Source of the DNA: Halichondria panicea
Lineage: Eukaryota; Porifera; Demospongiae; Suberitida; Halichondriidae
Direction: 5' to 3'
NCBI RefSeq assembly: GCF_963675165.1
Contig: NC_087383.1
Coordinates: forward strand, 5,372,839 to 5,436,838
Length of the DNA: 64,000 bases
The notes below the pieces were generated by a model that was not told the origin of the DNA, did no database searches, and saw only the letters and a list, made by a program, of their open reading frames with translations. Position numbers and translations under genes: made by a program. Below, one piece after another: positions 25,501 through 37,900 of this stretch; positions within the stretch are counted from its first letter, which is position 1, and every line of letters starts with the position of its first letter.

Positions 25501-28500
25501 TATCATGTCACCAGCCGAGGGTTTGCACTTTAGTGCTCTAGTTTACCATATAGCTGGTAATTTTCGTGAGGTAAAATATTCGTTATTTTCGTGGCAAGCT
25601 GACCTCCACAAAATTTTAACATAGGCGTGGCTTACCGGAATACAGTGCAAGGCAATGAGACGAAATGAAATTTTTACTCACGAAAACCACCGTTTCTCGA
25701 GTTGAACAAATTTTTTACCCCACGAAACTTACCCACTATACGGTAAAGTATAAGGAGTAATGGTCAAGTTGTCGATAGTTTCGCGGTACTGTATGTACTG
25801 TGCTGAATTATTACGTAGATTCGTGATTGCTTATAAAGTACCGTATTACTAAAATGTTTTGCGAGCATCAAACATTTGCAGACTTTGCGATGGTTGATCA
25901 ATAATATTCGCAACAATAAAATCCGCAAAACCTAAATTTTTACTAGTAAATACACACGATCCTTGCCAGAACGTAATAGTTAGATGCAAAGGATCAAATT
26001 TTCTGCTGATTAATTTGGCTCATTCGCAAAACTTTTTCACCTGCAAAATATTCTAGTAATAATTATGGTGTATGTCTAGCATGCTAAAGTTCCTGCATGC
26101 TTTTTTAAATTAAGTTACATTGTATATGATTATATGCACTATAATTTATAATATCTTCTTTTATATTCTTTCGTACAATTTAGGTGGGCCAGCACTAGTT
26201 AATCCCTACTCCCTGCAAGCACCAAATTACCATGGATATCGGGCTCCACCCCCTCCTCATGACAGTTTTTATCATCATCCAGCTCCACAAGGTAGTCTTG
26301 CCTTAATTGAGTAACGCATAATTATTGGTTTATGGTACTCAGAGTTATTCACTGCTAAGAAGAGTTTGAAGTGAGCTAATTAGTGGCTAGAACTAGCAGG
26401 CCTAGGCTGAACTAAATTAACTAGTTCATATCTCTATGATATCAGCGAGTTTCTAAGATTCTACGGTAACTTTTCTCTTTTAACGGAGGCAAGACTGGCG
26501 GAGGTTATAATACCTTGAAAACTCAAAGATTGAGCTAACTAGTACAGACCTAGCACCAGCTAGCTGTAGTCATTTAATTACTTCAAACCTTTCTTAGCAG
26601 TGAGTATAGCTCTGGTAAAAATAATTATGTGAACTTAATCATCTTCTGTACTATAAAATTATATGGTAAACAGCCAAGGGTTAGTACTGCAGTGCCCTGA
26701 GTGTGTACACACACGGTACAGTGTAGTACGTACTACATGTACATGTATGTTGCCTCCAAATAGTGTGGTTTAAATCATGAACTTCATGTATTCTCTACGT
26801 ATTTCCTTCTTTGGGTATTATAAGTGCATGCATAGCCTCGCAAAGAATAATAATTATACCAATCTTGAAAATGCGCTCAGTCCCCTAGTTTCTCATGCCT
26901 AAATTTCTTACAGAAAATGGTGGGCATGTTTTCAATGGAGAGAGATTGGTGCACAATTTTTACAATGATTAACCTTTGTTAGCTCATGCAGGTCATCACC
27001 CATACAACTATCCTGGTCCACTCCCAGGAGGCTACTATGCTCCCGAACAGCCTCCCTACCCGTACTGCCATCCACCACCTCCACAGGATGTAAATGCTGG
27101 ACTACCAAATGCTTTCGTAGATTACAGGTACGTATACATGTACAATGCATGGTACTACTGTCCTACTCAACTATTTTGTATCCTAAGCTAACAACAGGTA
27201 CCACTAGAGCACTGAAGTGCTAATTACCCTCGGCTGTTTACTCAATAAATAATAGTATGTATGAAGAAGCATGAAAGCTGGCTAAGTGACAAGTAACATG
27301 AGCAATGAAATTCCATCGTTCCTGGTACAAAATCACTTCAGCTGTAAATACGTACTTGTACCTCAAGAAAAGGACGCATGTAAAAGCTAGAGGCCAACGT
27401 ACAAGTTCAAGCTTCTTAGCTTTTGCTCGCTTTTATATGACAACAAAGCTTTAATTAACATCGAAACCTGCTATTTTTAAAACTAATAACTGTTGTGTGA
27501 AGGCTATATCCATGCTGTAAAGGCAGTGGTATGGCATCCAGGTGAGCAGGCTCATAAATTACGAACAGACAGACAAACCAACTAAAGTGCAAACCCTCGG
27601 CAGGTGACATGATAATAAAGAAACCAGAAGAGTGATATAATTATAATGCAGTGCATGTATCATGACTGACTAGCATAGTATTAAACTCAAGAGCAATAAA
27701 ACTAAACTAACAACGTACATGCATGAGTCCAAGGTCTCTATGGGATTATGAGACCCCGAGGTCCCAAGGTAGTAGTGCCCCTGACACGGATTTTTATAGA
27801 TTGTTAATGTTAACTGGTCCATTTCCTCAGACCTTTCGACAAAGTTGATGTCGCCAATGCCGATGTCCAAGTCAAAAGAGGTTTCACAGAAGAGGTAATA
27901 GTTATCTTAAATGTTAATGCAACCCGCTTTTTAATGTGGCCACAGATCATTTCTAATGAGTATTCTAGTGACCCTCAGAGTTCTAAATAAGTTTCTCTTT
28001 ATGATAATGCATGAGTGTTGTTGTATGGCTCCTAGGTGTACACTATATTTTTAGATGGAGTTTAGTACATCTGCTGTTATCATTCAGCCTTTCTTTCTTT
28101 GTTAGAGGTACCGTACTCCACCGAGATTACGCCCACGTCTGAAATTACGCCTACCCGCACCATTGAGTGAAAGTTTCTGCATAGACTGATTTTCCTCGAG
28201 AATACGCCCACCAGGAAGTGATGCATTTGTCAAGTGAGCAGTTTTCAAGAAAAGGTTGAGCAGTTTCTTGCGTACGCTGTTTAGCTCTGAATATAGCTAG
28301 ATATAGCTAGATCTTATTTGCAAGTATAAGAGACAAGGACAATCTTCTCTGAATCTCTGTTGAAGACTCTGCCAGAGTCTTCAACAGAGATTCAGAGTCT
28401 CTGGCAGTGACAAGAAACAGCCTTCTGATGTAGTAGATGAAAGCACCACTGGTGCTGATGCCTCGGTGGAGGTGCCAAAGCTACATACAACCTACCAATA

Positions 28501-31500
28501 CACTCCTGAACCTACTAATAGCTAGCTTTTATACATTGATCATGATCACAACATTTTAATTTTGCTGCATGCAGAATCCAGAATCACAGGGAAACTCAAA
28601 AGTGGGTAATGATCGACGATGATTGTTGTTAAAAACGATCAATGCCAAAAGTTCAAGTGTAAGCTGCAAGTCAGCAGAGCCTTGCAGCTCTCTTCTCACT
28701 CTTGCAGCTACCTTTCTAGTGCAGAGCTAACTACTAAGTAGAGTAGCAACACTCGGTGAACAAGTTTTGCTGCGCACTCTTCTGAAAAGGCTGCAATGGC
28801 ATTCCAAGTAGGCATAACTCGAGAACAAAGCATCCACGAATTAAAATCCAAGAGAACATGACTAGAAGCCTATAGAAACTCTTACTTGCCAGGGTTTCAT
28901 ACAGAGGGGGGGCTGGGATTTCCCACCCCCAGCCAAAGCCCCCCCCCCTAGAAATCTGAAAATTAATAGTGTCATAAGTATGTAGTATGTAGTATGTAGT
29001 AGTTCTACAATCTCATCAATAAAACTATAGACTAGTAAAATGTATGGTTTGAATTCCTCAAAAATTTTTAATCTCGGTAGAGTACGGTACATGGTAGAGT
29101 ACGGTACATGTAATTGTGCGGGAATTATGGGTTAATTGTTATAAGCCTACCGATACCGTATAGCGGGTTATATTGTATGACAAAGCCTGGTATATATGTG
29201 AAGTCGCGTGATCCACATACATTTTTATGAACTTGGGCGATATGTAGAGTATTCTCCTACACATTAATTAAGGTTACGATGCAGTGTTCGCCCACGCAGT
29301 AATTATCAGTAGTAAATCAAGCTTGTCTTGACTGTATATATACACTAGTCGTCATTTTTCAAATTTAGTTAGTATACCTAGTATTCTGTTGTCAAGTAAT
29401 TGTATTGTATTCAAGCGGTTAGCGCATGCGCACTAGTATCTAAATGAGTGTCTATTATTTAGTCCAGCAGATCTAGCTCAGCATGGCACAACAAAACTGA
29501 ATATCTGAATAGTAGAATCTAGCTAGATCAAGACAATCTGCTAGTAGGGATAGCTGGCAAGCTTGTATAACCCAATTCCAAGTCTATGGTCATGCATATC
29601 CACCAGTCCTGCACAAAGTTTATTAGTCATAGAGATCGAGGTGGGCAATCCAATATCTCAACGTCTACCTGCTCACGCTCAATTTCACCCTCTACCGTCC
29701 GTCACGCGACTTCACATACCAGGCTCTCCTTTTTTTTTACTTTACCTCTTTATTAATACCGTATCATAACGATTGTGACAAAGAACAGAAAAAAGGAGAG
29801 CCTGGGAACGAGGCTACACTATTATTTTGTACAATCAAGCCATAATTAAGATTGGCTTAATTAGTTACTATACATTATTGTTTCCCGTTTTTCCAGGCTG
29901 ATAACAGTGTCCCTGTCCAGACAGAGCCTGGCACTAAGAGAAAATTTATCGAGGTCAACGTCCCTACTACAAGATGTGTGGAAAAACAGCCACCTGTTAG
30001 TAGAACATTTACGGAGGAGTTTGCACCTAGCAATAGAAACTTCACTGAAAAACCAGCTGAGGTGGTTACTGGATCTCCAAACGATAGTGAGCTCATTCAC
30101 ACTTGAAGTCATAACTGAACACTTTCCATGGGATCCATAAGTGTCTGCACCTGTACAGGGCTTCAACACCCTCTAGATAATTACTATGGAATTTAATTAG
30201 TGCTAATGGGTCGGTTCTGGTTGCTTAGCTATTAGTAAGTATGCCTCGAGGTGTAGCCGCACGACAGATGCGTTAAACTGGCGGTGTGTTCTGTTTCAGG
30301 TGTAACTGTTCAACAGTTGTAATGCGACGAATACTAACAGCGTTTTTTCGCGTTATGGCTAAGGCTATTGCAGTCTTTTCAGAATATTTCGTAGCATCGA
30401 ATCATCATTCTATTTGCACAAACTTTCTAATGAGTTAGCGTTGAACTAAAGCGTCAGTTATTTGTTAGCTTCAAAAGTCAGAAAAGAGCTGCAAAGCTTG
30501 AAGCAGCCATAATGAACTCTGACCTCTTTGCAGATTCACCCCTTTTCATTGACAGGTGGTAGCTAGAGCTAGAGCAAAGCTTTTCTCAGATGAAACTCAT
30601 CAAAACGCGGCATCCTGGGCGGCACCTAACTTAATGAAATCGCTCTGGAATCACCTCCTTTACTTACAGATGTAGGGTTCGGTAGTGAATTAGAGGAAAT
30701 TGTGGGCATAATAATGGTAACAGAAAGAGTAGGAGTTTATCCTATGATTCACATCGTAATGATTAATACCCGAGGCGCATAAGCGGCCATGGGTGTAGTA
30801 GTCGTTACCCGAGGCCGTGTCGCAGCCAGTGAGTATAGTAGTCCATTGGTTTGTTTTTAACAGCTGAGCCTGCTCGCCTGGCTGCCATGCCATGTAGTCA
30901 TTACCCGAGGCCATGTCGCAGCCAGTGAGTATAGTAGTCCGTTGGTTTGTTTTTAACAGCTGAGCCTGCTCGCCTGGCTGCCATAGCTCCCCCCTGTATG
31001 AAGCCCTGTAACTGTCAATCTCTATCCTTCGTATGCAGGTGAACTAATAGTGGGTAGGTGGCAAACTCTCTCTCAGCCGTCTACCATCAGACGAATTGCT
31101 CTCAGTGAGGCAAAAGAAATCGACAAGACAAAGGACCTTATGCCACCACCTTCATTGCCGGGGGGGTTGAAAGGTACATGTAAAATATTGTTGTGTGCAC
31201 ATTAACCTTTACATGTATCTGGTGCTACAGTTTGCACTTGAAGCTGTAGAATGTACGTGTACCGTACAACGCAGCAAAGGTGTCATACAGGGAGGAAAAT
31301 GTGCATTCAGAAAACGTGTTATTTATTAATTACTATCGTTTAATTATAACCATCAATTTTTGCGGGTTGGCTTTTAAAATTAAAGTAATGCTCATGGTGA
31401 TATAACTCATGTGATGCACAGCTCTCTCCCACTTCCTTGTTTCCAAGCTTTTTTATGCTTCCCCTGGCCAATCCATCCTAGTAATTATGTTTTTTGGAAA

Positions 31501-31689
31501 TAATCTTCATTACTAAAGTCAACATGGTGCAAAAAAGTACATGTTTCTTCAATCTTCATCCCCACAGGTCAAAAACTGAAACAACAAGATGAAGCTGCCG
31601 TTGAAGGAGGCAACGAAAAGAATGTAGGGGTAAATATGCTGGGGCTGGCCCACTATGCTGATGACAGTGACTCTGACAATGACAGCTAA
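19579..31689 (+). CDS. KHDC4: KHDC4 orthologue, splicing-associated KH protein, apparently lacking the first KH domain
   Basis: KHDC4 (BLOM7) is a nuclear KH-domain RNA-binding protein tied to splicing. Proposed exons: 19579-19586, 20337-20502, 20676-20786, 21780-21994, 22548-22699, 26184-26291, 26992-27127, 27831-27894, 29897-30086, 31039-31173, 31568-31689; phases agree throughout, giving 468 aa. Visible blocks are an N-terminal KRRSKWD motif, a run of eight alanines before KINAMLAAKGKL, the KH block with VFVGLE, FLRGKGSG and FIEPTSGKESFE, then KLCQSLVDTV, a Pro/Tyr/Gly-rich middle, MPPPSLPGG, and an acidic C-terminus with LGLAHYADDSDSD. The 8-nt first coding exon (Met-Thr plus two bases) is the least certain: it was chosen because its donor AAG/gtaggt is good and its phase fits. 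The first KH block present in human KHDC4 between KINAML and the second KH is absent, and the intron there is only 173 bp. The gene is divergent from PARP16, suggesting a shared promoter. Confidence 0.87.
20975..21747. mobile_element. TA-flanked CAGTGGAACCTC MITE (pogo/Tigger-like), copy 1
   Basis: The ends CAGTGGAACCTCCGAATAAC and TTATAAGAGGTTCCACTG are inverted and flanked by TA (20973-20974, 21748-21749). Length 773 bp, with no transposase frame. It fills most of KHDC4 intron 3 and ends 32 bp before the exon-4 acceptor, so exon 4's branch and pyrimidine tract directly abut the insertion. Confidence 0.88.
22809..22960 (+). mobile_element. Helitron-like element, 5' fragment
   Basis: Begins TTACCCGAGGTGCGCGTGGG, continues GGCCACGGGTATAGTAGTC and the GGATGCTATA...GTGTTTACAGCATGG block, then breaks off. 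Same family as 24941-25541. In KHDC4 intron 5. Confidence 0.75.
23085..23503. mobile_element. MITE with GTGACAGGCTCTGGGAAAAC ends
   Basis: Left end GTGACAGGCTCTGGGAAAAC then AGACCAATTGG, with the full inverted copy at the right (CCAATTGGTCTG... GAGCCTGTCAC), flanked by ATAT on both sides. 419 bp. A lone end of the same family (CTTCCCAGAGCCTGTCAC) is at about 61361-61379 in the DENND3-like gene. Confidence 0.82.
24941..25541 (+). mobile_element. Helitron-like element, complete copy
   Basis: Starts TTACCCGAGGCGCGCGTGGG after A and ends with the GCACTTTAGTGC hairpin and CTAG before T. 601 bp without coding capacity. Recurrent internal blocks include a TTTG microsatellite, GCACTGCGTTTACAGCAT, AAGCTAAGAAGCTT and GATCCTATACTCCAG. 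This is the best reference copy of the family in the window; it lies in KHDC4 intron 5. Confidence 0.72.
25546..25743. mobile_element. Palindromic MITE, CCATATAGCTGGTAATTTTCG ends
   Basis: A 198-bp TA-flanked palindrome of the 14460-14669 family, lying four bases after the Helitron-like copy. Right end TTACCCACTATACGG. Confidence 0.78.
25842..26063. mobile_element. MITE, TACCGTATTACTAAAATGTT family
   Basis: A diverged, inverted relative of 16456-16673, found about 120 bp upstream of KHDC4 exon 6. Confidence 0.65.
27204..27730 (-). mobile_element. Two tandem Helitron-like fragments, reversed
   Basis: Read on the minus strand, one unit ends with the hairpin and CTAG at 27204 before T and extends to about 27583. 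A second partial unit (GGGTTTGCACTTTAG end) occupies about 27584-27730. In KHDC4 intron 7, just before exon 8. Confidence 0.65.
29721..29815. repeat. Short foldback repeat
   Basis: CCAGGCTCTCCTTTTTTTT near 29721 pairs with AAAAAAGGAGAGCCTGG near 29790-29806, followed by GAACGAGGCTAC. A hairpin-forming insertion or MITE relic in KHDC4 intron 8. Confidence 0.6.
30764..30990 (+). repeat. Helitron-like 5' ends in tandem (96-bp period)
   Basis: A TACCCGAGGCGC start at about 30769 is followed by two near-identical 96-bp units from 30801 and 30897 (GTTACCCGAGGC or CATTACCCGAGG, then CAGCCAGTGAGTATAGTAGT and GCCTGCTCGCCTGGCTGCC). Only 5' sequence is present. In KHDC4 intron 9, about 50 bp before exon 10. 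Confidence 0.75.
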
Positions 31690-32151
31690 TTTAACTTTTA
31701 ATTCGATGACACTTTCTTCATTTTGTACAAAATTAATTGCCATGGCCACTATTACCTGTACCTTAAAAGCGTTGCGGTCTTGGCAAAAGTGTTAATGTGT
31801 ATAACTAGCCTCATCCCCACGCAGGGCCAATTTTTCTCTGATTGAACGCTAAATCAAAAGTTTCTCGATCCTTCAGTAAACATTTTTCCTGGTGACAAGG
31901 TAGACTGGAAACTACTCCCAAAGAAGGGGATTGGTTCAGGGGAAATACGCCAGTGTCAAAATTAAGATCACTTAAGTTTAAAAATAATAATTATTTTTTG
32001 TATAAATTGTGGAAGCGTGGATAATTTATACAGAAGTCAAAAATTGGGAAACATGGCTGTCTCCTACATTGTATACTTGAGACGTTTTGGTTTTTATCTA
32101 AAACCTTAATTCTACCGTGCCATATTTATAGCCAGCACTTTCCCTGTGTTA

Positions 32152-33476
32152 TAGAATAGAAGAGTTAGAGGGATAGGAAACAGAGTGGTGCACGTGATGA
32201 TTTTACATTGAATCTGCAGTGGAGCCTCTAAAATTATCCGCGTTACGAGGCTATTAAGCACATTAATTTTTTGCAGGGTAACTCCCAAAGTAGCCTCGAC
32301 TCTAGCCCCTTGAATAGTGGCTCAGCGGCTTGGAATCGAGGCTACTCCCAAAGCTGTGTTTCCTCGAGACATCATCTCTTTCAGCAATAATATTTATAAC
32401 ACGCCTAGTCCATGCGCCACGTGTAGTACTTACTAATGACTGACCATACCATAGATTGAAATGGAATTAGGGGATTGGAAACGAAAATTTTTGCGTGAAA
32501 CAGTTATAGGGCGTGGCTAAAACTACAAAGGGATTATTTTATAGTCAGCATGCTCATTACCTGTCTAGTCTGCCATACAATGTGCTGTACATAGAAATGG
32601 TGAAATTGATAATTTTTAATGTTGAATATTCTAAAAAGTATAGAGAATATAGCTCTAAAAGATCGACTAAGCAACGCAACCACTATCACTAAACAAATAA
32701 ATGCTATAAAAGAAGGAATAGCCCTTACTATGAAGTCGTGAGAGGTCAAGGCCCGTGGTGTGTCTAAAAGTATACTAAAGCAGTTTGAAGGACTATACTG
32801 CAAACGTTTATGAACAGTAAAGCTTATCCATGGCATGAAACCATTCTATATAGTACTTAGATACATAATAACCAAGTCAAGCAATGTCTTTTGCTGTTTA
32901 GGCTTCGCAGCAGGGAAAAAGAAAAGTTGACATGCTATACTCAACAAAAACTAAAAACAGAGTAAAGACAGCGGACTTAGACAAGTTAGAGCTTGTCAGT
33001 GGTGTAAACTTACTTCTCTAGAGTAACCTCCCAGCCTCTGAGTGATCGCTAGTGGATAGGAGAGCTAGAAACAGTTGAAATACAACCAGAGTACGGTCAA
33101 AACAAAAATAATCGCGAGCGCGAAATCATAACGCGGAGTGTTTCAACCATTTACACAGGGAGGCCTGGTCGTTTCCAATCCCCTTCCTTTTCAATCTATG
33201 ACCATACCCAGTAAAAAGAGACTTTCCATATTATGTTCCCATGCAAGGCTGTTTTAGCTATTGGAACATTATAACGTGTAAGCGTGCTGGTTATGACTAC
33301 TACAATAGGTATAGACCTTGAATGAGTTGCACGGACTAAGCACAGTTACTTGTAGTTTATTATGCACTGAGTGTAGAAATAGATATTGTTGTGATGGCCT
33401 CGATTAAACCGCAGTGTAGCGCGGATGTTACTCGAGATACCAACCGTTTCCTATCCCTCTAACTCTTCAATCTATG
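32152..33476. mobile_element. CATAGAT-family element, outer copy with nested insertion
   Basis: Left end ATAGAATAGAAGAGTTAGAG then GGATAGGAAAC; right end GTTTCCTATCCCTCTAACTC then TTCAATCTATG. The element is interrupted at 32450-33200. The uninterrupted order of its inner blocks (CACGTGATGATTTTACATTG, GCCACGTGTAGTACTT, AGTAAAAAG) is seen in the related copy 42695-43741. The first few bases of the left end appear to be lost. Confidence 0.75.
32450..33200. mobile_element. CATAGAT-ended inner MITE with 7-bp TSD
   Basis: Ends CATAGATTG / CAATCTATG, then AGGGGATTGGAAACG inside. It is flanked by ACCATAC at 32443-32449 and 33201-33207. The related uninterrupted site in 42695-43741 reads GACCACACCCAGT, which confirms that one copy is a duplication. 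Body shared with 11986-12750. Confidence 0.85.
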
Positions 33477-33482
33477 GTTATA

Positions 33483-33713
33483 CCGTATTCACCCGAATTA
33501 CCAGGACACCGTCAGTGACATATTACGGTGCCAGAGAGTTTCTAAGAGTTTTGAGTCTCTATTGAGCTAACATGCTCTTTTTTGTTCTTATTAGATCGGG
33601 ACGTCTAAAAATATTTCCATTTCCTGTTGTTCCTTATATATAGAGTGAAAAAAATTACATAAGTCCGAAGTGTCCCTTAGAATAGAGTGTCCCGGTAATT
33701 CGGGTGAATACGG
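33483..33713. mobile_element. TA-flanked palindromic MITE, CCGTATTCACCCGAATTACC ends
   Basis: Left CCGTATTCACCCGAATTACC then AGGACAC; right GTGTCCCGGTAATTCGGGTG then AATACGG. TA flanks both sides. 231 bp. Confidence 0.85.
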
Positions 33714-33903
33714 TAGTTAGTTCTGCACATAGAATCTCGAAATTAATTTTTTTTTATTATTATTAGTTGTGTTTTCTGTAGCTATGTATAGCCACTTAAT
33801 ATTTATTCTCATACTTGCAATGCATTGTAAGTATGAGAAATATTAATTGTAATCGTAAATGTTGACATGTTGTATGCACATTTCATGTATTATTTTGAAG
33901 ATA

Positions 33904-34089
33904 CAGTGGAACCTCTCCAACCACCCTCCGAATAAAGGCCAGCTGCTATATAACGGCCAGTCACCCAGGTCCCATATGAACAGTTTGTGTACAAAACAAC
34001 CTCTCAACAAAGGCCATGCATGCACGTACCACTGTATAAAGGCCAAAACATTGTTCCCCAATGGTGTCCGTTATAGAGGGGTTCCACTG
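33904..34089. mobile_element. TA-flanked CAGTGGAACCTC MITE, copy 2
   Basis: Inverted ends CAGTGGAACCTCTCC / GAGGGGTTCCACTG flanked by TA; 186 bp with repeated ATAACGGCC and AAAGGCC words. Confidence 0.87.
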
Positions 34090-34962
34090 TAATTATAATC
34101 ATAGCCATGCACTTTATGCACACCCTAAAAGTCCAATTACGAGGCACATAATTTATTTTGTTGGTCTGCAAAAACATTAATAATGATTATTGCTGTCTGC
34201 ACCCCAAAAAGTTGTTCTTTGGCGCCCTTTTAAACTGTAACCCACGTACTTCTGACCTGGATCAAAGTTGGGTTGGCTATAAATTATGCAGTATTTTTCA
34301 ACTTGATTATTATAGTCTCAACTAACAACACTGTGTCTCCTGGCCCCCTGACCAATTGCTGTGGAAAGCAAACATAATAATTATTATTATTATGGTCAAC
34401 AACAGTGTCTCCCCCAGAAGCCATGGCCAATATTTATTGCATGGAGTTGAGGCATTCAACAACAAAACAGAATGATAGTATGTAGACATAAAATATTATA
34501 CAATGCATAATAATTATTATGCATGCATGCATGCATGTATACTCCATTCAAAACCATTTTAGGTGTACGTATAATTATATTATTATAATTATAGAGAATA
34601 ATTATTTTGATGATAATTATGGCACTCTTTCCATAATAATGGTCGATTACAATTATTATGATTTAAATCTCTCTTAGGAGAATTAACGATTAAAATTATA
34701 ATTATCGACATTATTTTAACTTGATATAAATTATAGCCACAATCATGTATAGACAATTGCAATTAAGAGAATGTTGGGGACAATAATTATTAAGCAGTCC
34801 AGCAATAAATTAATTAATTGTTAAGTGTAGTCGTTTGTTGTTGCCAAAGTTAGAGTAAAGAGATAAAGAGATAATTATCTGCCTTGAGAACCGTTGGTAG
34901 ATGTATGTCGATCTTGAATGTGTTAATATAAATGACTCCTATAATATTCGTTTAAAGTCATT

Positions 34963-37900
34963 TTAGGGGAGCACGTACTCATCATCATCACATAGTATAT
35001 CTGCACACAAGTAGCAAACACATAGCTTGGTTTGTAAAACATTTGCTGTTCGTGTTATTGTTACATCAGCAATCTCCCCCGTATTCAACTCGGGTGCTGC
35101 TGTGCAAGTGAAATTACGGGGCCTCATGATTGCTATCCTATTTTTGCAACACAATTCCTGGCCATCCTCCGTACAGGTGGGATGGCAGTCCGTCTTCTTT
35201 ACAGACATTTTAGTGTGGCAGGTGTAGTTAATGTTAGTAATGTTGGAAGTGAATATGTGAGTTTCGTTTGACTTTACAGTTCTTATCTTTCCACACTTTG
35301 TGTCACCTGTAGAGAAACATAAAATTATACAGTTACGGAAGTTGACAAAAAATTTGCACATTATGAGTATAATTATAGTAACTGATTGACAGCCAAGTGT
35401 TCGCCATCTGTCACACAACGTGAGTATCTACTAGTTAATTTAAGTGTTAATTGTACTGATCAGCGTCGAAGAGTCTCGATCGACAATATTATTTTGGTAC
35501 ACCCAGTTATAGGCTTATAGGAAGACACAATTTAAATTTGGCCAGGGCCTTGTAATTTCAAATCATAATAATTATACGCATTATTTTATCAACATGCGTT
35601 GCAGTCTAGCTCCTATAGCCTGCATGCATGTCAATTATAATCTTCCCATTATGGCAGTGAGGACCATGCACCATGATGTGGTATTCACAGTACAGCACGC
35701 CATGTATATATAAGCGGTTGATCTCACTAAATTCACTATGACTCTTAAAGTAACCAATGAATGAAAATTAATAATAATTATGCCATGTTAGGTAATCACA
35801 TGAGACCATGCATACTCCGAAGAAAGGCAAGGAACTACACCGCCATGCATGCTTTGAGCTTCATAATTAAATGCACTATCTTTCTTTGACCTTCAAATTA
35901 AAAGGTTCTCTTTAATAATAAACTATCATAATTAATACTTACTTTTTATGGCTCCCAGCTTCAAACCAAAGTTGGGGCAGTACTTCACCTGTAATTGAAA
36001 ATAAATACTTATAAAGTATCCGGCTTGGCAAATTTCCCTACAACAGCTAGCTAGGGCTAATAGTCAAGAAACAGGTGTTGATCCTTTAAGTGTAACACCA
36101 ACAGGTACAAGTTATGCAAGCTGCGCTGTGCTATTACAGCCTCTCGCCATGTTTTGCTTCGCTCAAAAAGTATCAGGTATTATTAATTATTGTTGTTTGC
36201 AATTGTTGACAACAAAAGTCTGTCTGAACGATGCCTTGATGTGAATGGATCTTCAAGGACCGAAGCATATGACTTGTAACATAGTAAGTATTTTGCATTT
36301 CCCGTCAATGAATAGAGGGTAGATCTGCAATGAGGTCAGAGTTCACAAGAGCTGCCAACGTACGCATAGATAGTATCTATGGTGTGGGGCATGCAGCTTT
36401 GCAGCTCTTTTCTGACAGCATGGCTGGCTAACTCATACATGTAAGTTGAATAGAAAGTTTGTGCGAACAGATGTCGCTATAAAAGATTTTGAAGAGACTG
36501 CATGCAACAGCCTTCACTGTGAGTAAAACTAGCCATAACTCGAGAAAGAAACTTTGGTTTACAAAATCCACAACAAAATCCATGTGGCTAGAAGCCTATA
36601 GGACCTGTTAGTTTTCGGCGCATGCAACCGTTGACCAGTTACAGCTGGAATATGTTTTTATCAGTGCATAATTACGCAGATGCGACCACGTGCCCTACAA
36701 TAAATTAAGTTGGTGGACCATGTACAGAACTAGGCGTGGCTTATCTCGCATTCAGTTGTAGGGCTTGGAAAATGAAGCTAGATCTAGCATAATTTTTGGG
36801 AGACTAAAAGCTAGGGCACAAAACTATATAGCATATTTGGACCCTCGAGTCTGCAGACCTAATTTCACTTGGTTCTATCTTTAACATAATGTAGCTAGAA
36901 TAGATCTGTACTGTAAGCACTAGCCACTAGGCATGAGCAGGCATGGAGAAGTATTTTCTCTTTTGCAAAACCTAGCAGTAGAGGATTATATTTCACTTTC
37001 TGTAGTCAGTCCACAAATAAATTGTCTTTTCAGAATGAGAGTGATGTCTTTAAACTGGAATAATGGGTACACCAAACTGGCTGATCGACTTTTGAGAATA
37101 GTCAAAAAGACTTATTAGGCAACATAAAATGTCAAGGCCTATTCAGTTTTCTGGCCTGGCTCTGGAACAAAGGGGTCTGAATAAAAATTAATACTGGCGA
37201 TGTTCAAGTGTTCAAGGAAAACTTTGGACGATCATGCAATAATAGTAGATTGGCCATGTTCTGATGGAGCTCATGTCCATTGTTCACATTAAATAGCTAA
37301 TTGGATAATTTCAAAAAACAGAAGGCCTGCAAGTGTTAGCAGACTTGACAACAGATGGCTCACTGACACCTCCATTTACCTCAACATGCACTGACTGCAT
37401 GCACACTCAACTTACAATTGGACAAACTGGAAATGTGATGATTTCGTTATCGATGTGCTTGGGAAAGTCACCATGTTTAGAAAGCACGATTGTATACCTA
37501 CACGTACATAATAGTATTACATAATGGATAGTGGATACATAATATTATATCGATCCACAGTTATAAGTACATGTTAGTATAATAATTACCTGAATGAGAC
37601 GTTCGAGGCTTTTTGTAACGATTTCATCGACGCTGACATATAGGTGATGTTCAGCCATTCCCCATTGTCGCCAAGGAAACATTTTGACCGACAAGAATGT
37701 GCGATAGAGTTATCGCCGCATATTGGACCAACAGTGTTAACTGGGAGATACCCTTTGATCAGTACTTTCCCAGAAATTGATCCAATTTGCTTCACCAAAA
37801 TTCCACCGATTTTGTGTCCCGACTTTGCAGTGTTCCTGAATTCAACTATAAATGAAACAACGCAATAAAAGTAAGACAATGCCATTATGTACTTTTTGTA

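Larger units (their letters stand above)
31690..34962. other. Convergent intergenic region, KHDC4 / cysteine-rich gene
   Basis: It contains no gene that I can support. The left half holds the nested MITE pair (about 32152-33476), followed by two TA-flanked MITEs (33483-33713 and 33904-34089). From about 34100 to 34960 it is very AT-rich, with ATAATTATT repeats and a GCATGCATGCATGCATG run near 34519. Confidence 0.6.

Noticed and set aside
29861-30169. Minus-strand frames of about 100 aa
   Set aside because: They are shadows of KHDC4 exon 9 (29897-30086), whose plus-strand phase and motifs are clear.
37333-37524. A 63-aa plus-strand frame in the intron of the cysteine-rich gene
   Set aside because: No signal, domain or phase-compatible splice sites; it neither solves the exon 2-3 phase gap nor resembles a known protein.
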